Positions 17,316-24,386 of a DNA stretch of 33,432 bases are shown here, piece by piece. Positions within the stretch are counted from its first letter, which is position 1. Each line of letters opens with the position of its first letter. The notes below the pieces were generated by a model. That model had not been told where the DNA came from, ran no database searches, and worked only from the letters and a program-made list of their open reading frames with translations. Both the position numbers and the translations under genes were made by a program. Origin of the DNA: a virus; the IMG/VR virus record IMGVR_UViG_3300037586_002164, positions 1 to 33,432 of that record. The stretch is one strand, 5' to 3'.

Positions 17316-18354
17316 CCTCAACATTTGGTCCAAACCCGGTGAAAAACTCCGCAGACTTGGTGCTGCGAATTTCGTCCATTTTATTAAGGTGTTCTTCAAA
17401 GTCTTTCTCACTTCTAAAATAATTGCAAAAGTTTAGAAACACATAATTTGGACGGAACCTGTCCATGCACTTTCGGTATTGGGTCCACGACCAAGAGGCG
17501 ATGCGGCGTTTTCTTTTGGTAACGGTAGTAAGTTCAGGTGTAACACCAACATCACACCACGCCAGTTCTTTTTGGTCTGGGTAGAATGGTCCTGAATTAC
17601 CGACAATCTTTTCACCCACTTTTTCATTTCCGTATCCATGCACTTTTTGGTAAATGTGGCCCACCCTAATTGGGAACGTGCGCATCGTAACCGCTACTTT
17701 ACCAAGAAGAAAGGGGTGGACGCAAGCGTCGGACAACGCTTGGGACACGGAGACTTCACGCGACGTGCAATGGGGGTAAGATAATCCTCCATTTAATGAA
17801 AGGTCCATGCCTTGGGGTACTTCCATAAAGATCGTTTTACCCTCTGCACACGCGGCGGAAAGATCGACTTCCTGGATAAATTCTTGGTCGGCATACCAAT
17901 CTTTTGCCAACATAGCCGATCGATTAATTTTTCGGGACAGTGCATGTCCACAACCTTTTTGTGTAGAGGCTAAACCCTCGGTTGCAGAACCGGCACCCTC
18001 TGCGATTTTATCCCCTTTTTCGATAATTGCTGCGCGGGGATGGATACGCAATCTGTCCCATGAAACGTCAAGTTGATCCATTTCGTCTGCCAGTGCGGCG
18101 GGGTCGATAATTGTTCCGGCACAAAGATAAATGAGACTGTCTTTTTGCAACACGCCTGACACCGGGAGGTGAAAGCATGTAAATTTGGTGCCCTTTTCAT
18201 CGCAGTATGTGTGGCCCGCATTTGGTGCCGCGTTTGTCATAGCGATGTTGATCTTGTTGTGTTTTGCGACGTATCCGGCAAATAGCCCTTTTCCCGTCGA
18301 GCCAAATTGGCCGTCCAACATAACGTTAACTTTTCCCGCGTCAAGTTTTAACAT
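17257..18354 (-). CDS. purZ: PurZ, 2-aminodeoxyadenylosuccinate synthetase
   Basis: 365 residues. A PurA homologue that joins aspartate to dGMP, the first step to 2-aminoadenine deoxynucleotide. The P-loop reads 'LDGQFGSTGKG' (13-23): the PurA catalytic Asp of G-D-E-G-K-G is replaced by Ser19, the published hallmark of PurZ, which makes room for the guanine amino group. 'NAAPNAGHT' (41-49, His48) is the conserved histidine region; 'TQKGCGHALSRKINRS' and 'FPIRVGH' are further synthetase motifs. It is shorter than bacterial PurA (about 430), as expected for PurZ. The 3' end overlaps mazZ by 59 bases; a 3-base gap follows the upstream DUF6378-like gene. Product is Z for the phage genome. Confidence 0.93.
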   Translation of the reverse strand: MLKLDAGKVNVMLDGQFGSTGKGLFAGYVAKHNKINIAMTNAAPNAGHTYCDEKGTKFTCFHLPVSGVLQKDSLIYLCAGTIIDPAALADEMDQLDVSWDRLRIHPRAAIIEKGDKIAEGAGSATEGLASTQKGCGHALSRKINRSAMLAKDWYADQEFIQEVDLSAACAEGKTIFMEVPQGMDLSLNGGLSYPHCTSREVSVSQALSDACVHPFLLGKVAVTMRTFPIRVGHIYQKVHGYGNEKVGEKIVGNSGPFYPDQKELAWCDVGVTPELTTVTKRKRRIASWSWTQYRKCMDRFRPNYVFLNFCNYFRSEKDFEEHLNKMDEIRSTKSAEFFTGFGPNVEDVYSPSETSLERLWFQENR

Positions 18355-18357
18355 TTT

Positions 18358-18660
18358 TTAATCCTCAAATCCCGCCAGTTTTTTGGCTAGTGTTGCGTAC
18401 CCCATGATGTCATCATAGTTGTCCGCTTTACGTTTACCCGATGCGATACGGGCAATTTTTGTTAAGCACATTTCGATTGCTTCATCATGTGCTCCATCTT
18501 CCGGTGTTTTGTCGACAAAAGCAAAATTCACACTCACCGTATAACGATAAGTTTTTTTCAAGTCGTAAGCACACCCAAGATTAACAACAGGGTCTCCGTA
18601 ATCTGACCTGCTTTTAATAAGTTCTTCGGTTGTTTGTGAGTCTGAGCAATCCGTCGACAT
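18358..18660 (-). CDS. DUF6378-like phage protein
   Basis: 100 residues. The pattern 'SRSDYGDPVVNLG...', '...EMCLTKIARIASGKRKADNYDDIMGYATLA' matches a small conserved phage protein (DUF6378-like: 'R-x-x-x-Y-G-D-P', 'K-I-A-R', 'D-x-x-D-I-x-G-Y'). The arrangement of acidic residues recalls all-alpha MazG-type NTP pyrophosphohydrolases, so a link to nucleotide metabolism is plausible, and it sits directly upstream of purZ. A good ribosome-binding site (AGGAGAAACGTGGG) lies inside the preceding nuclease gene, which it overlaps by 47 bases. Confidence 0.7.
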   Translation of the reverse strand: MSTDCSDSQTTEELIKSRSDYGDPVVNLGCAYDLKKTYRYTVSVNFAFVDKTPEDGAHDEAIEMCLTKIARIASGKRKADNYDDIMGYATLAKKLAGFED

Positions 18661-19033
18661 CCCACGTTTCTCCTATACCTTTACACTGTAACAATTCCCC
18701 GTGCTTTACATGGGTTACGTCCTCATCAAATTCCGTACCTACATACAATTCCCATTGATAAACCCGTAGTTTAACACAAACAGCCCACATTGAATGGCCC
18801 CCAACACTGCGGTGTTTTTTAGCCCAATTACGCTGTTGGGCTGATAGGTTGATTTTTCGCCCAACAGATCGTATAAATTTCAATTCAATCCATATGGTGG
18901 GGAAATCTAAGGCTTTGATAAAACAATCAGGACGCCCAATGTCAAAATCCGACACGTTAGGTTCTGCGTGATATCCCAATTTACGGGCGTCTTTTAACAA
19001 TTCTTGTCTAAATTGAGCTTCACTATTTGCCAT
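18614..19033 (-). CDS. VRR-NUC/PD-(D/E)XK-type nuclease
   Basis: 139 residues. The nuclease core is visible: 'SDFDIGRPDCFI' with the metal-binding Asp, then 'IWIELKF' (E-x-K) and 'LSAQQRNWAKKHR', the order of VRR-NUC nucleases (Holliday-junction-like or replication-intermediate cutting). Probably processes branched replication or packaging DNA. It starts within the last codons of the polymerase gene (overlap 11 bases), so the two are co-translated. Confidence 0.78.
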   Translation of the reverse strand: MANSEAQFRQELLKDARKLGYHAEPNVSDFDIGRPDCFIKALDFPTIWIELKFIRSVGRKINLSAQQRNWAKKHRSVGGHSMWAVCVKLRVYQWELYVGTEFDEDVTHVKHGELLQCKGIGETWDVDGLLRLTNNRRTY

Positions 19034-20828
19034 CTAACCAATTGGTGCCAAAACTCGCACCCTCCCAGTTTTCGCCCCTCGAACCGTCAACAACAGTAGG
19101 GACTTTAAGTTCAAATTCATCGTCCGGTCCAAACGATTTCATGATGCGTTTTGCTTCTAAATCCTGATCTTCACACCCAAACGGTACGAACCAATCAAGC
19201 TCATCATGCACCTGTAACGCAATTTTACAATCATCGCCCTTCGATGCAAAATATTCATCAATCTCGACCATTTTAACTTTAGTCATGTCGGCAGCTGTCA
19301 TTTGAATGATGTTGTTACCAGCTTTATACGCGTGGCGGCTATCTGGGAAACGACGACGCCTGCCTAATTTTGATCTTACGTACCCACGTTGACGCGCCCA
19401 ATATTCAGTTTCTTTGAGATAAGACTTACTTTCTGGTATCATTTTGTGATATTTGTTTCGATAAATGCTTGCTTGTTGTTTTGTTATACCAAGGTGTCCA
19501 GCAAGTGCGAGGACACCCATCCCGTAAACCATACCAAGGTTCATACGTTTCGCCGTTGGGTCCCGCTCCACGTCCAAGAGTTCTGCTACGTTAGTGTGGG
19601 CATCGATATATGGCTCGGCGTTATACCCTGCTACTAGAACTGGCGACCCGGTGTAATTGGCGAAAAGCCTGAATTCCTGCTGGGAATAGTCGTTTGCCGA
19701 CCAAAACGTCCCGTCTGGTGCTGCAAAAATAGACCGGAACATTGGGGCTAGTTCCTTATCACGCTTTGGCACTTGTTGCATGTTGGGGCCAGAAGAAGAA
19801 AGGCGACCGGTTACCGTTCCGAAGTCGTCCATCTTCATTTGGTTAAACGTGGTGTAAACTCTACCCTCGAAAATATGGCGTTCTTTGAGGGGAGTAATAA
19901 ATGAATTCATCAAGTTAGTGTATTTGCGCACCCTGATGATCTTTTTCCCTAGGTCGAAAGTCTTTAACCATTCTTCCTTAAATGAAGGTTGCCCATCGGG
20001 GAAAGTTTTAGACGGTGCGGTCATCGGCCAATCGGTGTGACCCTGATCGATCAACAATTCTTTTAATACTTTTTTCTTTCGTGCGTCGGCCACTTCAAAT
20101 GGCAATTCTGCGTTGTACGCTTCTAAGGTGGACGCGATTTCACCGGTCATTTGGTCCATGTTGTATTGATTGATCGGCACCCCGACACGTTCCATCCTGA
20201 ATAGTGTTTTTGTTACTCTGCACTCAATATCGTGGACTTGTTCCAGTTTATCTTCGGCAATATATTTGTGTTGTGCTTCCCTCAATTGCCAAGTTGTTGT
20301 GCCGTCACCCTCAGCATATTCAATCGCCATAGGGTCATCAGCACTCAATTTATGGAAATGTTCCATTTGTTTGTAGTTAGGCTCACCTCCGAATTTCTCG
20401 GCAAGGTAGACGTATAACGCATCACCTTTTTTAGCTTGAACCCCAAGTGACTTGGCGCAAAAATCTAAGCTATACTTACCTTGGTTTTCATCGATAAGGG
20501 CTTGGTTTACCTGGGTGCATTCGACTGGACCATGGAACGTAATACCCTCGTTCTTAGCCATGTGCATGTCAAATTTAAAGTGATGCCCAATGACACGAAG
20601 GGACTTATTAGCAAACAATTTTCGTAAATACTTGTGGACTTGTTCAGGGTCGTAATTTTCGCCTTCCGCGTGGCGAATGGGCCAATAGACAGTCTCGTCC
20701 GGATTTGGCCCCCACGTTAAAACGTGCCCCACTGCGTGGTTTCGTTTCCAGTCTAGACCGTCTGTCTCGACATCATAAACGAGTTCAGTGCAACTTGATA
20801 GATCGGGTGGATTGAAATCTGTTCTCAT
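19023..20828 (-). CDS. dpoZ: Family A DNA polymerase, DpoZ-like
   Basis: 601 residues. 3'-5' exonuclease: 'VYDVETDGLDW' (D19, E21) and 'VIGHHFKFDMHMA'. Polymerase: motif A 'NDYSQQEFRLFA' (D380), O-helix 'TAKRMNLGMVYGMG' (K427, L431, Y435), motif C 'LQVHDELDW' (HDE at 541-543). There is no 5' nuclease domain. A family A polymerase near purZ is the DpoZ of Z-genome phages, which favours Z over A. The O-helix position equivalent to E. coli Phe762 is Leu431. Starts by ATGA overlap with the small gene upstream. The DpoZ label relies on context; a generic phage PolA is the alternative. Confidence 0.88.
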   Translation of the reverse strand: MRTDFNPPDLSSCTELVYDVETDGLDWKRNHAVGHVLTWGPNPDETVYWPIRHAEGENYDPEQVHKYLRKLFANKSLRVIGHHFKFDMHMAKNEGITFHGPVECTQVNQALIDENQGKYSLDFCAKSLGVQAKKGDALYVYLAEKFGGEPNYKQMEHFHKLSADDPMAIEYAEGDGTTTWQLREAQHKYIAEDKLEQVHDIECRVTKTLFRMERVGVPINQYNMDQMTGEIASTLEAYNAELPFEVADARKKKVLKELLIDQGHTDWPMTAPSKTFPDGQPSFKEEWLKTFDLGKKIIRVRKYTNLMNSFITPLKERHIFEGRVYTTFNQMKMDDFGTVTGRLSSSGPNMQQVPKRDKELAPMFRSIFAAPDGTFWSANDYSQQEFRLFANYTGSPVLVAGYNAEPYIDAHTNVAELLDVERDPTAKRMNLGMVYGMGVLALAGHLGITKQQASIYRNKYHKMIPESKSYLKETEYWARQRGYVRSKLGRRRRFPDSRHAYKAGNNIIQMTAADMTKVKMVEIDEYFASKGDDCKIALQVHDELDWFVPFGCEDQDLEAKRIMKSFGPDDEFELKVPTVVDGSRGENWEGASFGTNWLDGK

Positions 20829-21016
20829 AAGTCAAACAACCTTTTAATTATTTCATCGTCATACGGGTCAATAACTTGTTCTTCACATTCGTGATTTAAT
20901 GCTTCTATGACTTTTGTTGCATCCTCAACATCGTTACAAACAGCTATGACAACAGACCCTTTGAAGATTTTAAACACACCTTCATATTGTTCATAATCAT
21001 AATAATCACTAGCCAT
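20825..21016 (-). CDS. Small acidic hypothetical protein
   Basis: 63 residues, acidic and compact, Tyr/Asp-rich at the N-terminus ('MASDYYDYEQYEGVFKIFKG') with one helix 'VEDATKVIEALNHECEEQ'. There is a strong ribosome-binding site (CCGGAGGAATAAA), and its stop overlaps the polymerase start (ATGA), so it sets up coupled translation of the polymerase. Family not recognised. Confidence 0.7.
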   Translation of the reverse strand: MASDYYDYEQYEGVFKIFKGSVVIAVCNDVEDATKVIEALNHECEEQVIDPYDDEIIKRLFDL

Positions 21017-21017
21017 T

Positions 21018-21221
21018 TTATTCCTCCGGTACCGATATTACTCGTTTATTTACCTGCCGTACGTCGGAAGTAATACCGTCAATGAAAAGTTTTACTTTCA
21101 TACCCGAAATGAACGTCTCACTGGGATCGTCGTTTTTTTGTGCACCAAGAAACGTTTCAAACTGTTTAACCATTTCTTCCACGGCGTCTGGCCGGCTATC
21201 AATAGTAATTTTGTCTACCAT
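21018..21221 (-). CDS. Small hypothetical protein
   Basis: 67 residues from the ATG at 21221, which overlaps the upstream stop (TAATG). A longer frame extends upstream but only shadows the neighbour. It contains 'SETFISGMKVKL', resembling 'SEIFISGKMWAQL' in the adjacent upstream protein, so the two may be diverged duplicates or share a structural element. No known domain. Confidence 0.65.
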   Translation of the reverse strand: MVDKITIDSRPDAVEEMVKQFETFLGAQKNDDPSETFISGMKVKLFIDGITSDVRQVNKRVISVPEE

Positions 21222-21409
21222 TATTGTGCGTCCCTTATATGGCGAAGTTGCGCCCACATTTTACCTGAAATAAAAATCTCGGAGCCAATTTCTTCATAAT
21301 CCTCTCTAACTCCAGTGATAAACTTTTTATCCCACCCGAACAACAAATCGCCATTGATCGTGTTGAGGATATCGGCCAGTGTTGCTTCTTCGTCTGTTGA
21401 TATTGTCAT
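21221..21409 (-). CDS. Small hypothetical protein, first gene of replication operon
   Basis: 62 residues. ATG at 21409 chosen because AAAGG lies 7 bases upstream; the frame is open further but without support. Acidic N-terminus ('TISTDEEATLADILNTING'), and the C-terminal 'SEIFISGKMWAQL' is shared in form with the next protein. First gene after the 21485-21515 promoter, so it heads the operon running to the primase-helicase gene. Function unknown. Confidence 0.6.
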   Translation of the reverse strand: MTISTDEEATLADILNTINGDLLFGWDKKFITGVREDYEEIGSEIFISGKMWAQLRHIRDAQ

Positions 21410-21420
21410 GTCGAACCTTT

Positions 21421-21531
21421 CACTTTTCAAAGAATGTTGGCCTAGAGCGTCTGTACGCCGTGGCTGCAATGCGGAGTTTTCTCCATCCTAATTTAATACC
21501 ACTAAGTCTGATCAACACCCTTTGAAAAGTG
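21421..21531 (-). repeat. 12-bp inverted repeat flanking an operon leader
   Basis: CACTTTTCAAAG (21421-21432) and CTTTGAAAAGTG (21520-21531) are perfect inverted copies, 87 bases apart. One lies against the ribosome-binding site of the 21409 gene, the other in the tail of the preceding terminator; the putative promoter is between them. Confidence 0.8.
21485..21515 (-). promoter_or_regulatory. Putative sigma70-like promoter of replication operon
   Basis: Minus strand TTGATC (21515-21510), 19-base spacer, TAGGAT (21490-21485). The -10 box is the same as in the 23357 and 25987 promoters. The spacer is long, so confidence is moderate. It would transcribe the genes from 21409 down to 11907. Confidence 0.45.
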
Positions 21532-21563
21532 AGGGGGAACGGCTTGCTGCTCCATCCCCCCTC
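21525..21563 (-). terminator. Intrinsic terminator after the ssDNA-binding-like gene
   Basis: Minus strand GAGGGGG (21563-21557) pairs with CCCCCTC (21537-21531) around a 19-base loop, followed by ACTTTT (T-run 21528-21525). A second hairpin, AACACTCG/CGAGTGTT (21564-21571 with 21589-21596), lies between it and the stop codon of the upstream gene and lacks a T-run. Confidence 0.65.
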
Positions 21564-21595
21564 AACACTCGCACGGGGAGGGTTGTTACGAGTGT

Positions 21596-22447
21596 TTAGT
21601 AATCAGGTTGTTCTCCACCGCCTACGGGTTTACCGGGCGCGTCTTCTTCCTGTGCGCCTTCGATATCCTTAATGTGGAGGCCTTCGGCAACAAAGCGTTC
21701 GTACAGCGCTTCGCAATTGGCAAATATGTCTTCTTCCACGAAACCATCGCTCGTAAACTTATATTGACGGAATTCGTCGCCACCGGCATTTTGATCGACA
21801 AACGAAGACATGTTGAACTTCATCCCATAGGAGGGGGCTTCGCTCATTTTCAGCTTACCAACAAATTTCCGGGCAACGGTGATCGCGGCACGTTGCAAGG
21901 TGATAACGCAGGGTGAGTGTGCCGGGAATTCAGGCAGTACGCACACGATGTTATACATCTTCGTTGCGGCGGGGGGTGAGTCTTCATCGTCCGGATCGGT
22001 ACTTCCCCACTGGTCAAGGCCGGATTGTTGAACTGTCCCTTCCCAGTCCCACGTGGTTTTTTTCTTCGGCATATCCTTAAAAGGAGCGACTTCTACCGAT
22101 CCTTTGTTTGGTTGCCAATTTACACCATCATCAGCACGGGCCAAAATGCCCCCACCCTCGTGGCGCGGACGCCAAAGAATGTAGCGTATGTCGACGTAAA
22201 TCGGGACAAAGGAAACAACATCACCAAGGCTTTCCTCAGCAATGTTATGAAAGAACTCACCCATCTTGAAATCACCTTCGGCAACTTCTTTAGATGTTGA
22301 TTGCAATAGTGCAATTCGGGGAGTTTCGATATCAGAAGTGCCAATGTTTTCGACACCCTTGCCGCCTTTACCCTCCATATAGGAAGGAATTGCGACTGCC
22401 CCACCGGCATTGGTGGTAGCAACGTCTTTCTTAGTTTGTTTTGCCAT
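21596..22447 (-). CDS. Probable ssDNA-binding-type phage protein
   Basis: 283 residues. Beta-rich middle ('VVSFVPIYVDIRYILWRP', 'TKMYNIVCVLPEF', 'CVITLQRAAITVARKFVGKL') and a very acidic, disordered C-terminus (GAQEEDAPGKPVGGGEQPDY). This is the layout of phage replication single-strand binding proteins such as T7 gp2.5, whose acidic tail contacts the replisome. I recognise it as a conserved phage protein type, but cannot name the Pfam family. The N-terminal 25 residues are low complexity. Ribosome-binding leader AAGAGAGGAAATCAA. Its own terminator follows, so it can be expressed apart from the replication operon. Confidence 0.55.
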   Translation of the reverse strand: MAKQTKKDVATTNAGGAVAIPSYMEGKGGKGVENIGTSDIETPRIALLQSTSKEVAEGDFKMGEFFHNIAEESLGDVVSFVPIYVDIRYILWRPRHEGGGILARADDGVNWQPNKGSVEVAPFKDMPKKKTTWDWEGTVQQSGLDQWGSTDPDDEDSPPAATKMYNIVCVLPEFPAHSPCVITLQRAAITVARKFVGKLKMSEAPSYGMKFNMSSFVDQNAGGDEFRQYKFTSDGFVEEDIFANCEALYERFVAEGLHIKDIEGAQEEDAPGKPVGGGEQPDY

Positions 22448-22497
22448 TTGATTTCCTCTCTTGGCCGTAAAGTGAACAGCTTAGCGGGATTGCTAAA

Positions 22498-22998
22498 CTA
22501 TTTAGTCTTGGTCATACTTGTGTTGGAGAAGACCTGTAAATTAAACAGTTCCTCAGGGAATTCTTTGTTTTCGGCTACATAACTTCTAGCCGTTGCGCTC
22601 AACGTGGATGAATTGACGGTTTCCTTGATGATATCACCTAGACCATCAGCGCGTAACCATGTATAAGCTTCTTCTTTCATGTCGCCCTTAATTGAGGCGC
22701 GGAGTTGTGATGAAACGGTAAACCGTTGACCGAGTTCGTCGAGTGTAACCGTTTTTATGTCTTCGGCCTCGAAACGTTCCGGTATAATAACTTCCTTGAC
22801 AAAGGACCGGACTTTATTGATTGATTTTGCGAGTTCTGCTGCGCGTTCACCGATCGTCTTAATCTGATAAAACGCGTCTAGGATGTCGGCTGTCTTTTCC
22901 GTTTTACTGGCTTCGTTTTGCGCCCATTCGTTCGTTGTTTTGGCTAATCCTTCAAGTTCGGATAGCTGTTGTTTGGCGTTGTCTGTTAAAAAATGCAT
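22498..22998 (-). CDS. Conserved phage protein of unknown function
   Basis: 166 residues. Helical N-terminal half (about 1-70, 'QLSELEGLAKTTNEWAQNEA') and a C-terminal part with 'FTVSSQLRASIKGDMKEEAYTW' and 'IIKETVNSSTLSATARSY', ending 'LPEELFNLQVF' in style (here FPEELFNLQVF). The C-terminal pattern is one I have seen in proteins next to phage replication or annealing genes, but I cannot name it safely. Leader CTAGAGAGGAACTACG precedes the ATG. It lies between two early genes on one transcript; a TTAGC/GCTAA hairpin is in the 50-base gap after it. Confidence 0.6.
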   Translation of the reverse strand: MHFLTDNAKQQLSELEGLAKTTNEWAQNEASKTEKTADILDAFYQIKTIGERAAELAKSINKVRSFVKEVIIPERFEAEDIKTVTLDELGQRFTVSSQLRASIKGDMKEEAYTWLRADGLGDIIKETVNSSTLSATARSYVAENKEFPEELFNLQVFSNTSMTKTK

Positions 22999-23010
22999 CG
23001 TAGTTCCTCT

Positions 23011-23325
23011 CTAGTCTTTAAGTGTGATTGGGTAATAACCTCTGTTCTCTCGATCCCATTTAAGTGTTTTAATGGTGTCGTGTTGAGACCCTAGGATAAG
23101 AAACGCCATAGCAATGGCTTCTGGCGCTCCAACCAAAAGAACAAAGTCGTGAAGCGGGTTAAAGTTCCGAAATTTTGCATCCATGATGTTGTGGATAGCT
23201 TCAATCCTTTCTTCGGCGTCATCCGGGAAAACGTCCCGCTCAATAAGGGTAACAAGTTCCCCATACCGTTTTGCATCGGAAAGGTTGAGCGTTCCATTAT
23301 CTTGGATGACGAAAACTTTAGACAC
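23011..23325 (-). CDS. Early hypothetical protein (GTG start)
   Basis: 104 residues starting at GTG 23325 behind CTAGAGAGGAAATCAA. It has a beta-hairpin-like start ('KVFVIQDNGTLNLSDAKRYG') and a hydrophobic helix 'PEAIAMAFLILGS', then 'IKTLKWDRENRGYYPI'. This last piece (short Trp-Asp-Arg-x-x-x-x-Tyr) is common in small phage early proteins. It is the first gene after the promoter at 23357-23385. Function unknown. Confidence 0.65.
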   Translation of the reverse strand: MSKVFVIQDNGTLNLSDAKRYGELVTLIERDVFPDDAEERIEAIHNIMDAKFRNFNPLHDFVLLVGAPEAIAMAFLILGSQHDTIKTLKWDRENRGYYPITLKD

Positions 23326-23356
23326 TTGATTTCCTCTCTAGGGTCTCGATATCCTG

Positions 23357-23385
23357 ATCCTACCATGTACCCCGACACACGTCAA
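23357..23385 (-). promoter_or_regulatory. Sigma70-like promoter for 23325-21596 genes
   Basis: Minus strand TTGACG (23385-23380), 17-base spacer, TAGGAT (23362-23357), then 31 bases to the first start codon including TAGAGAGGAAA. It should transcribe the three genes down to the terminator at 21525. Confidence 0.7.
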
Positions 23386-23455
23386 GGCTACTGCAAGTAT
23401 GTCAGGAGGCACACTACAACGACAAAAACGACGACTTGGATTTTGGCTTCGGTGG

Positions 23456-23677
23456 TCATCTATATAAGTCCAACTCACAAATTTTTTGGATTTTTGAGAA
23501 ATGACCAGTAGTTAGGTTTTCATCAACTATAAACAACGATCCATAGTTCGTGATAATTAAAGCCCCCCCACGATAAGAACACATGTCCGCAACTCTTTCA
23601 GGGGCGGGGGGAGGTGGAGGTAAAGGGGGTCTGTCCCCCATTGCGAATTTAAGAATTTCTTTAAGTGTTTTAAACAT
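23456..23677 (-). CDS. Small hypothetical protein with poly-Pro segment
   Basis: 73 residues. N-terminal amphipathic helix 'MFKTLKEILKFAMGD', then 'RPPLPPPPPAPERV', then a compact part 'GGALIITNYGSLFIVDENL'. AAGGAATAATTAG precedes the ATG. It is the gene closest to the repeat-rich element A, reading away from it. No homologue recognised; a real gene is likely but not certain. Confidence 0.5.
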   Translation of the reverse strand: MFKTLKEILKFAMGDRPPLPPPPPAPERVADMCSYRGGALIITNYGSLFIVDENLTTGHFSKIQKICELDLYR

Positions 23678-23690
23678 CTAATTATTCCTT

Positions 23691-24000
23691 GTTACAGGTT
23701 GGTTACATATGTGCTACAGATTAACCCGTAGCGGTTGAGGCCCCGTCCTCCGGGGGCTGTGGGTGTCTGCTACGGGTGCTACGTATCTAAACCCCTCTTT
23801 TTTGAGAGAGTTAAGGGAAGGAGGGAGACGACGTACGGTGGCCCGTCCTTCTTTTGGCACCCCACGCGCCGGCGTGGTCCATCCACCCGTCACATATGTA
23901 ACAAGAAAGCTTAGCGCCCGTCGTCCGGGGGCCAGAGCACAACTTGTCGACCTGTGGCAGATACGTAGCGGACCCGTTACAGTAATCACCACTCCCACCC
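23691..24000. repeat. Repeat-rich regulatory/origin-like element A
   Basis: No convincing gene here (23678-24062). It has several copies, in both directions, of a core like GTTACATATGTGCTAC: at 23702, 23767-23787 (GCTACGGGTGCTACGTAT), 23890-23903 (GTCACATATGTAAC) and 23959-23980. A G/C hairpin (GCCCC..GGGGC, 23740-23757) is bounded by 9-base inverted repeats ACCCGTAGC and GCTACGGGT. A conserved block, AACCCCTC, a T-run, GGGAGGGAGA and CCGTCCTTCTTTTGGC, lies at 23790-23858. The whole is related, in reverse complement, to 27241-27540. Candidate replication origin, protein-binding array or regulatory switch. Confidence 0.75.
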
Positions 24001-24062
24001 CGCAAAGGATAAGAAGGCAAGAACAAACAACAACGCTATCATGAAACGTTTAATGAATTCTA

Positions 24063-24266
24063 TCACCCTTTAAACTCCGTAACGGGTCTAACTTTAAAGT
24101 CGTTTACTAAATAAGCCCATTGATACTGCAAAAGTTCGGTTTTTGGCCTCTGTACAGAACCATGAGTTGTGTAGTTTAACACGTGTTCCACTAATTCGAT
24201 GGCTTTTTCATTTGAAACGTTTTCTTCGAACTCAAGGTCCACTATAACTCGTTGAGATTTAGCCAT
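24063..24266 (-). CDS. Small hypothetical protein carrying the 39-bp near-repeat
   Basis: 67 residues from ATG 24266 (leader TTAGAGAGGAGAAGAAA); the upstream extension of the frame is unsupported. N-terminal part 'SQRVIVDLEFEENVSNEKAIE' looks like a short alpha/beta unit with helix 'ELVEHVLNYTT'. Residues about 35-47 ('HGSVQRPKTELLQ') are encoded by DNA nearly identical, in antisense, to part of the gp16-like gene, so this stretch may have been acquired by copying. Family unknown. Confidence 0.6.
   Translation of the reverse strand: MAKSQRVIVDLEFEENVSNEKAIELVEHVLNYTTHGSVQRPKTELLQYQWAYLVNDFKVRPVTEFKG
24126..24164 (+). repeat. 39-bp dispersed near-repeat, copy 2
   Basis: Matches 5486-5524 at 36 of 39 bases, with TTGGCCTCTGTACAGAACCA in the exact part. 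It lies in the coding region of the minus-strand 24266 gene. Confidence 0.8.
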
Positions 24267-24289
24267 TTTCTTCTCCTCTCTAAGGGGGT

Positions 24290-24323
24290 GGGACGGTAAG
24301 GTCCAGGGGGAAATTACCGTCCC
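24290..24323 (-). promoter_or_regulatory. Perfect 10-bp inverted repeat in leader of the 24266 gene
   Basis: GGGACGGTAA (24290-24299) and TTACCGTCCC (24314-24323) with a 14-base gap, just upstream of the ribosome-binding leader. There is no T-run after it, so an operator or leader hairpin is more likely than a terminator. Confidence 0.7.
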
Positions 24324-24386
24324 GTGGAACCGGCCAAGGCTCCTGTCAGAAGCCACCCTGGGCAGAGAAAACTCCCGACACCCTTC

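Noticed and set aside
17038-17436. Plus-strand 132-residue open frame containing the 'RALAQEVEAMSVP' peptide shared with the gp16-like protein
   Set aside because: Antisense to mazZ and purZ, both well supported. The shared peptide comes from the 41-bp repeat rather than from gene homology.
17257-18354. Host-type PurA (adenylosuccinate synthetase)
   Set aside because: Catalytic Asp is Ser, protein is shorter and neighbours are mazZ, datZ and a DpoZ-like polymerase.
23714-24044. Several small frames in element A
   Set aside because: They run through repeats and hairpins, have no leader, and exist in conflicting frames.
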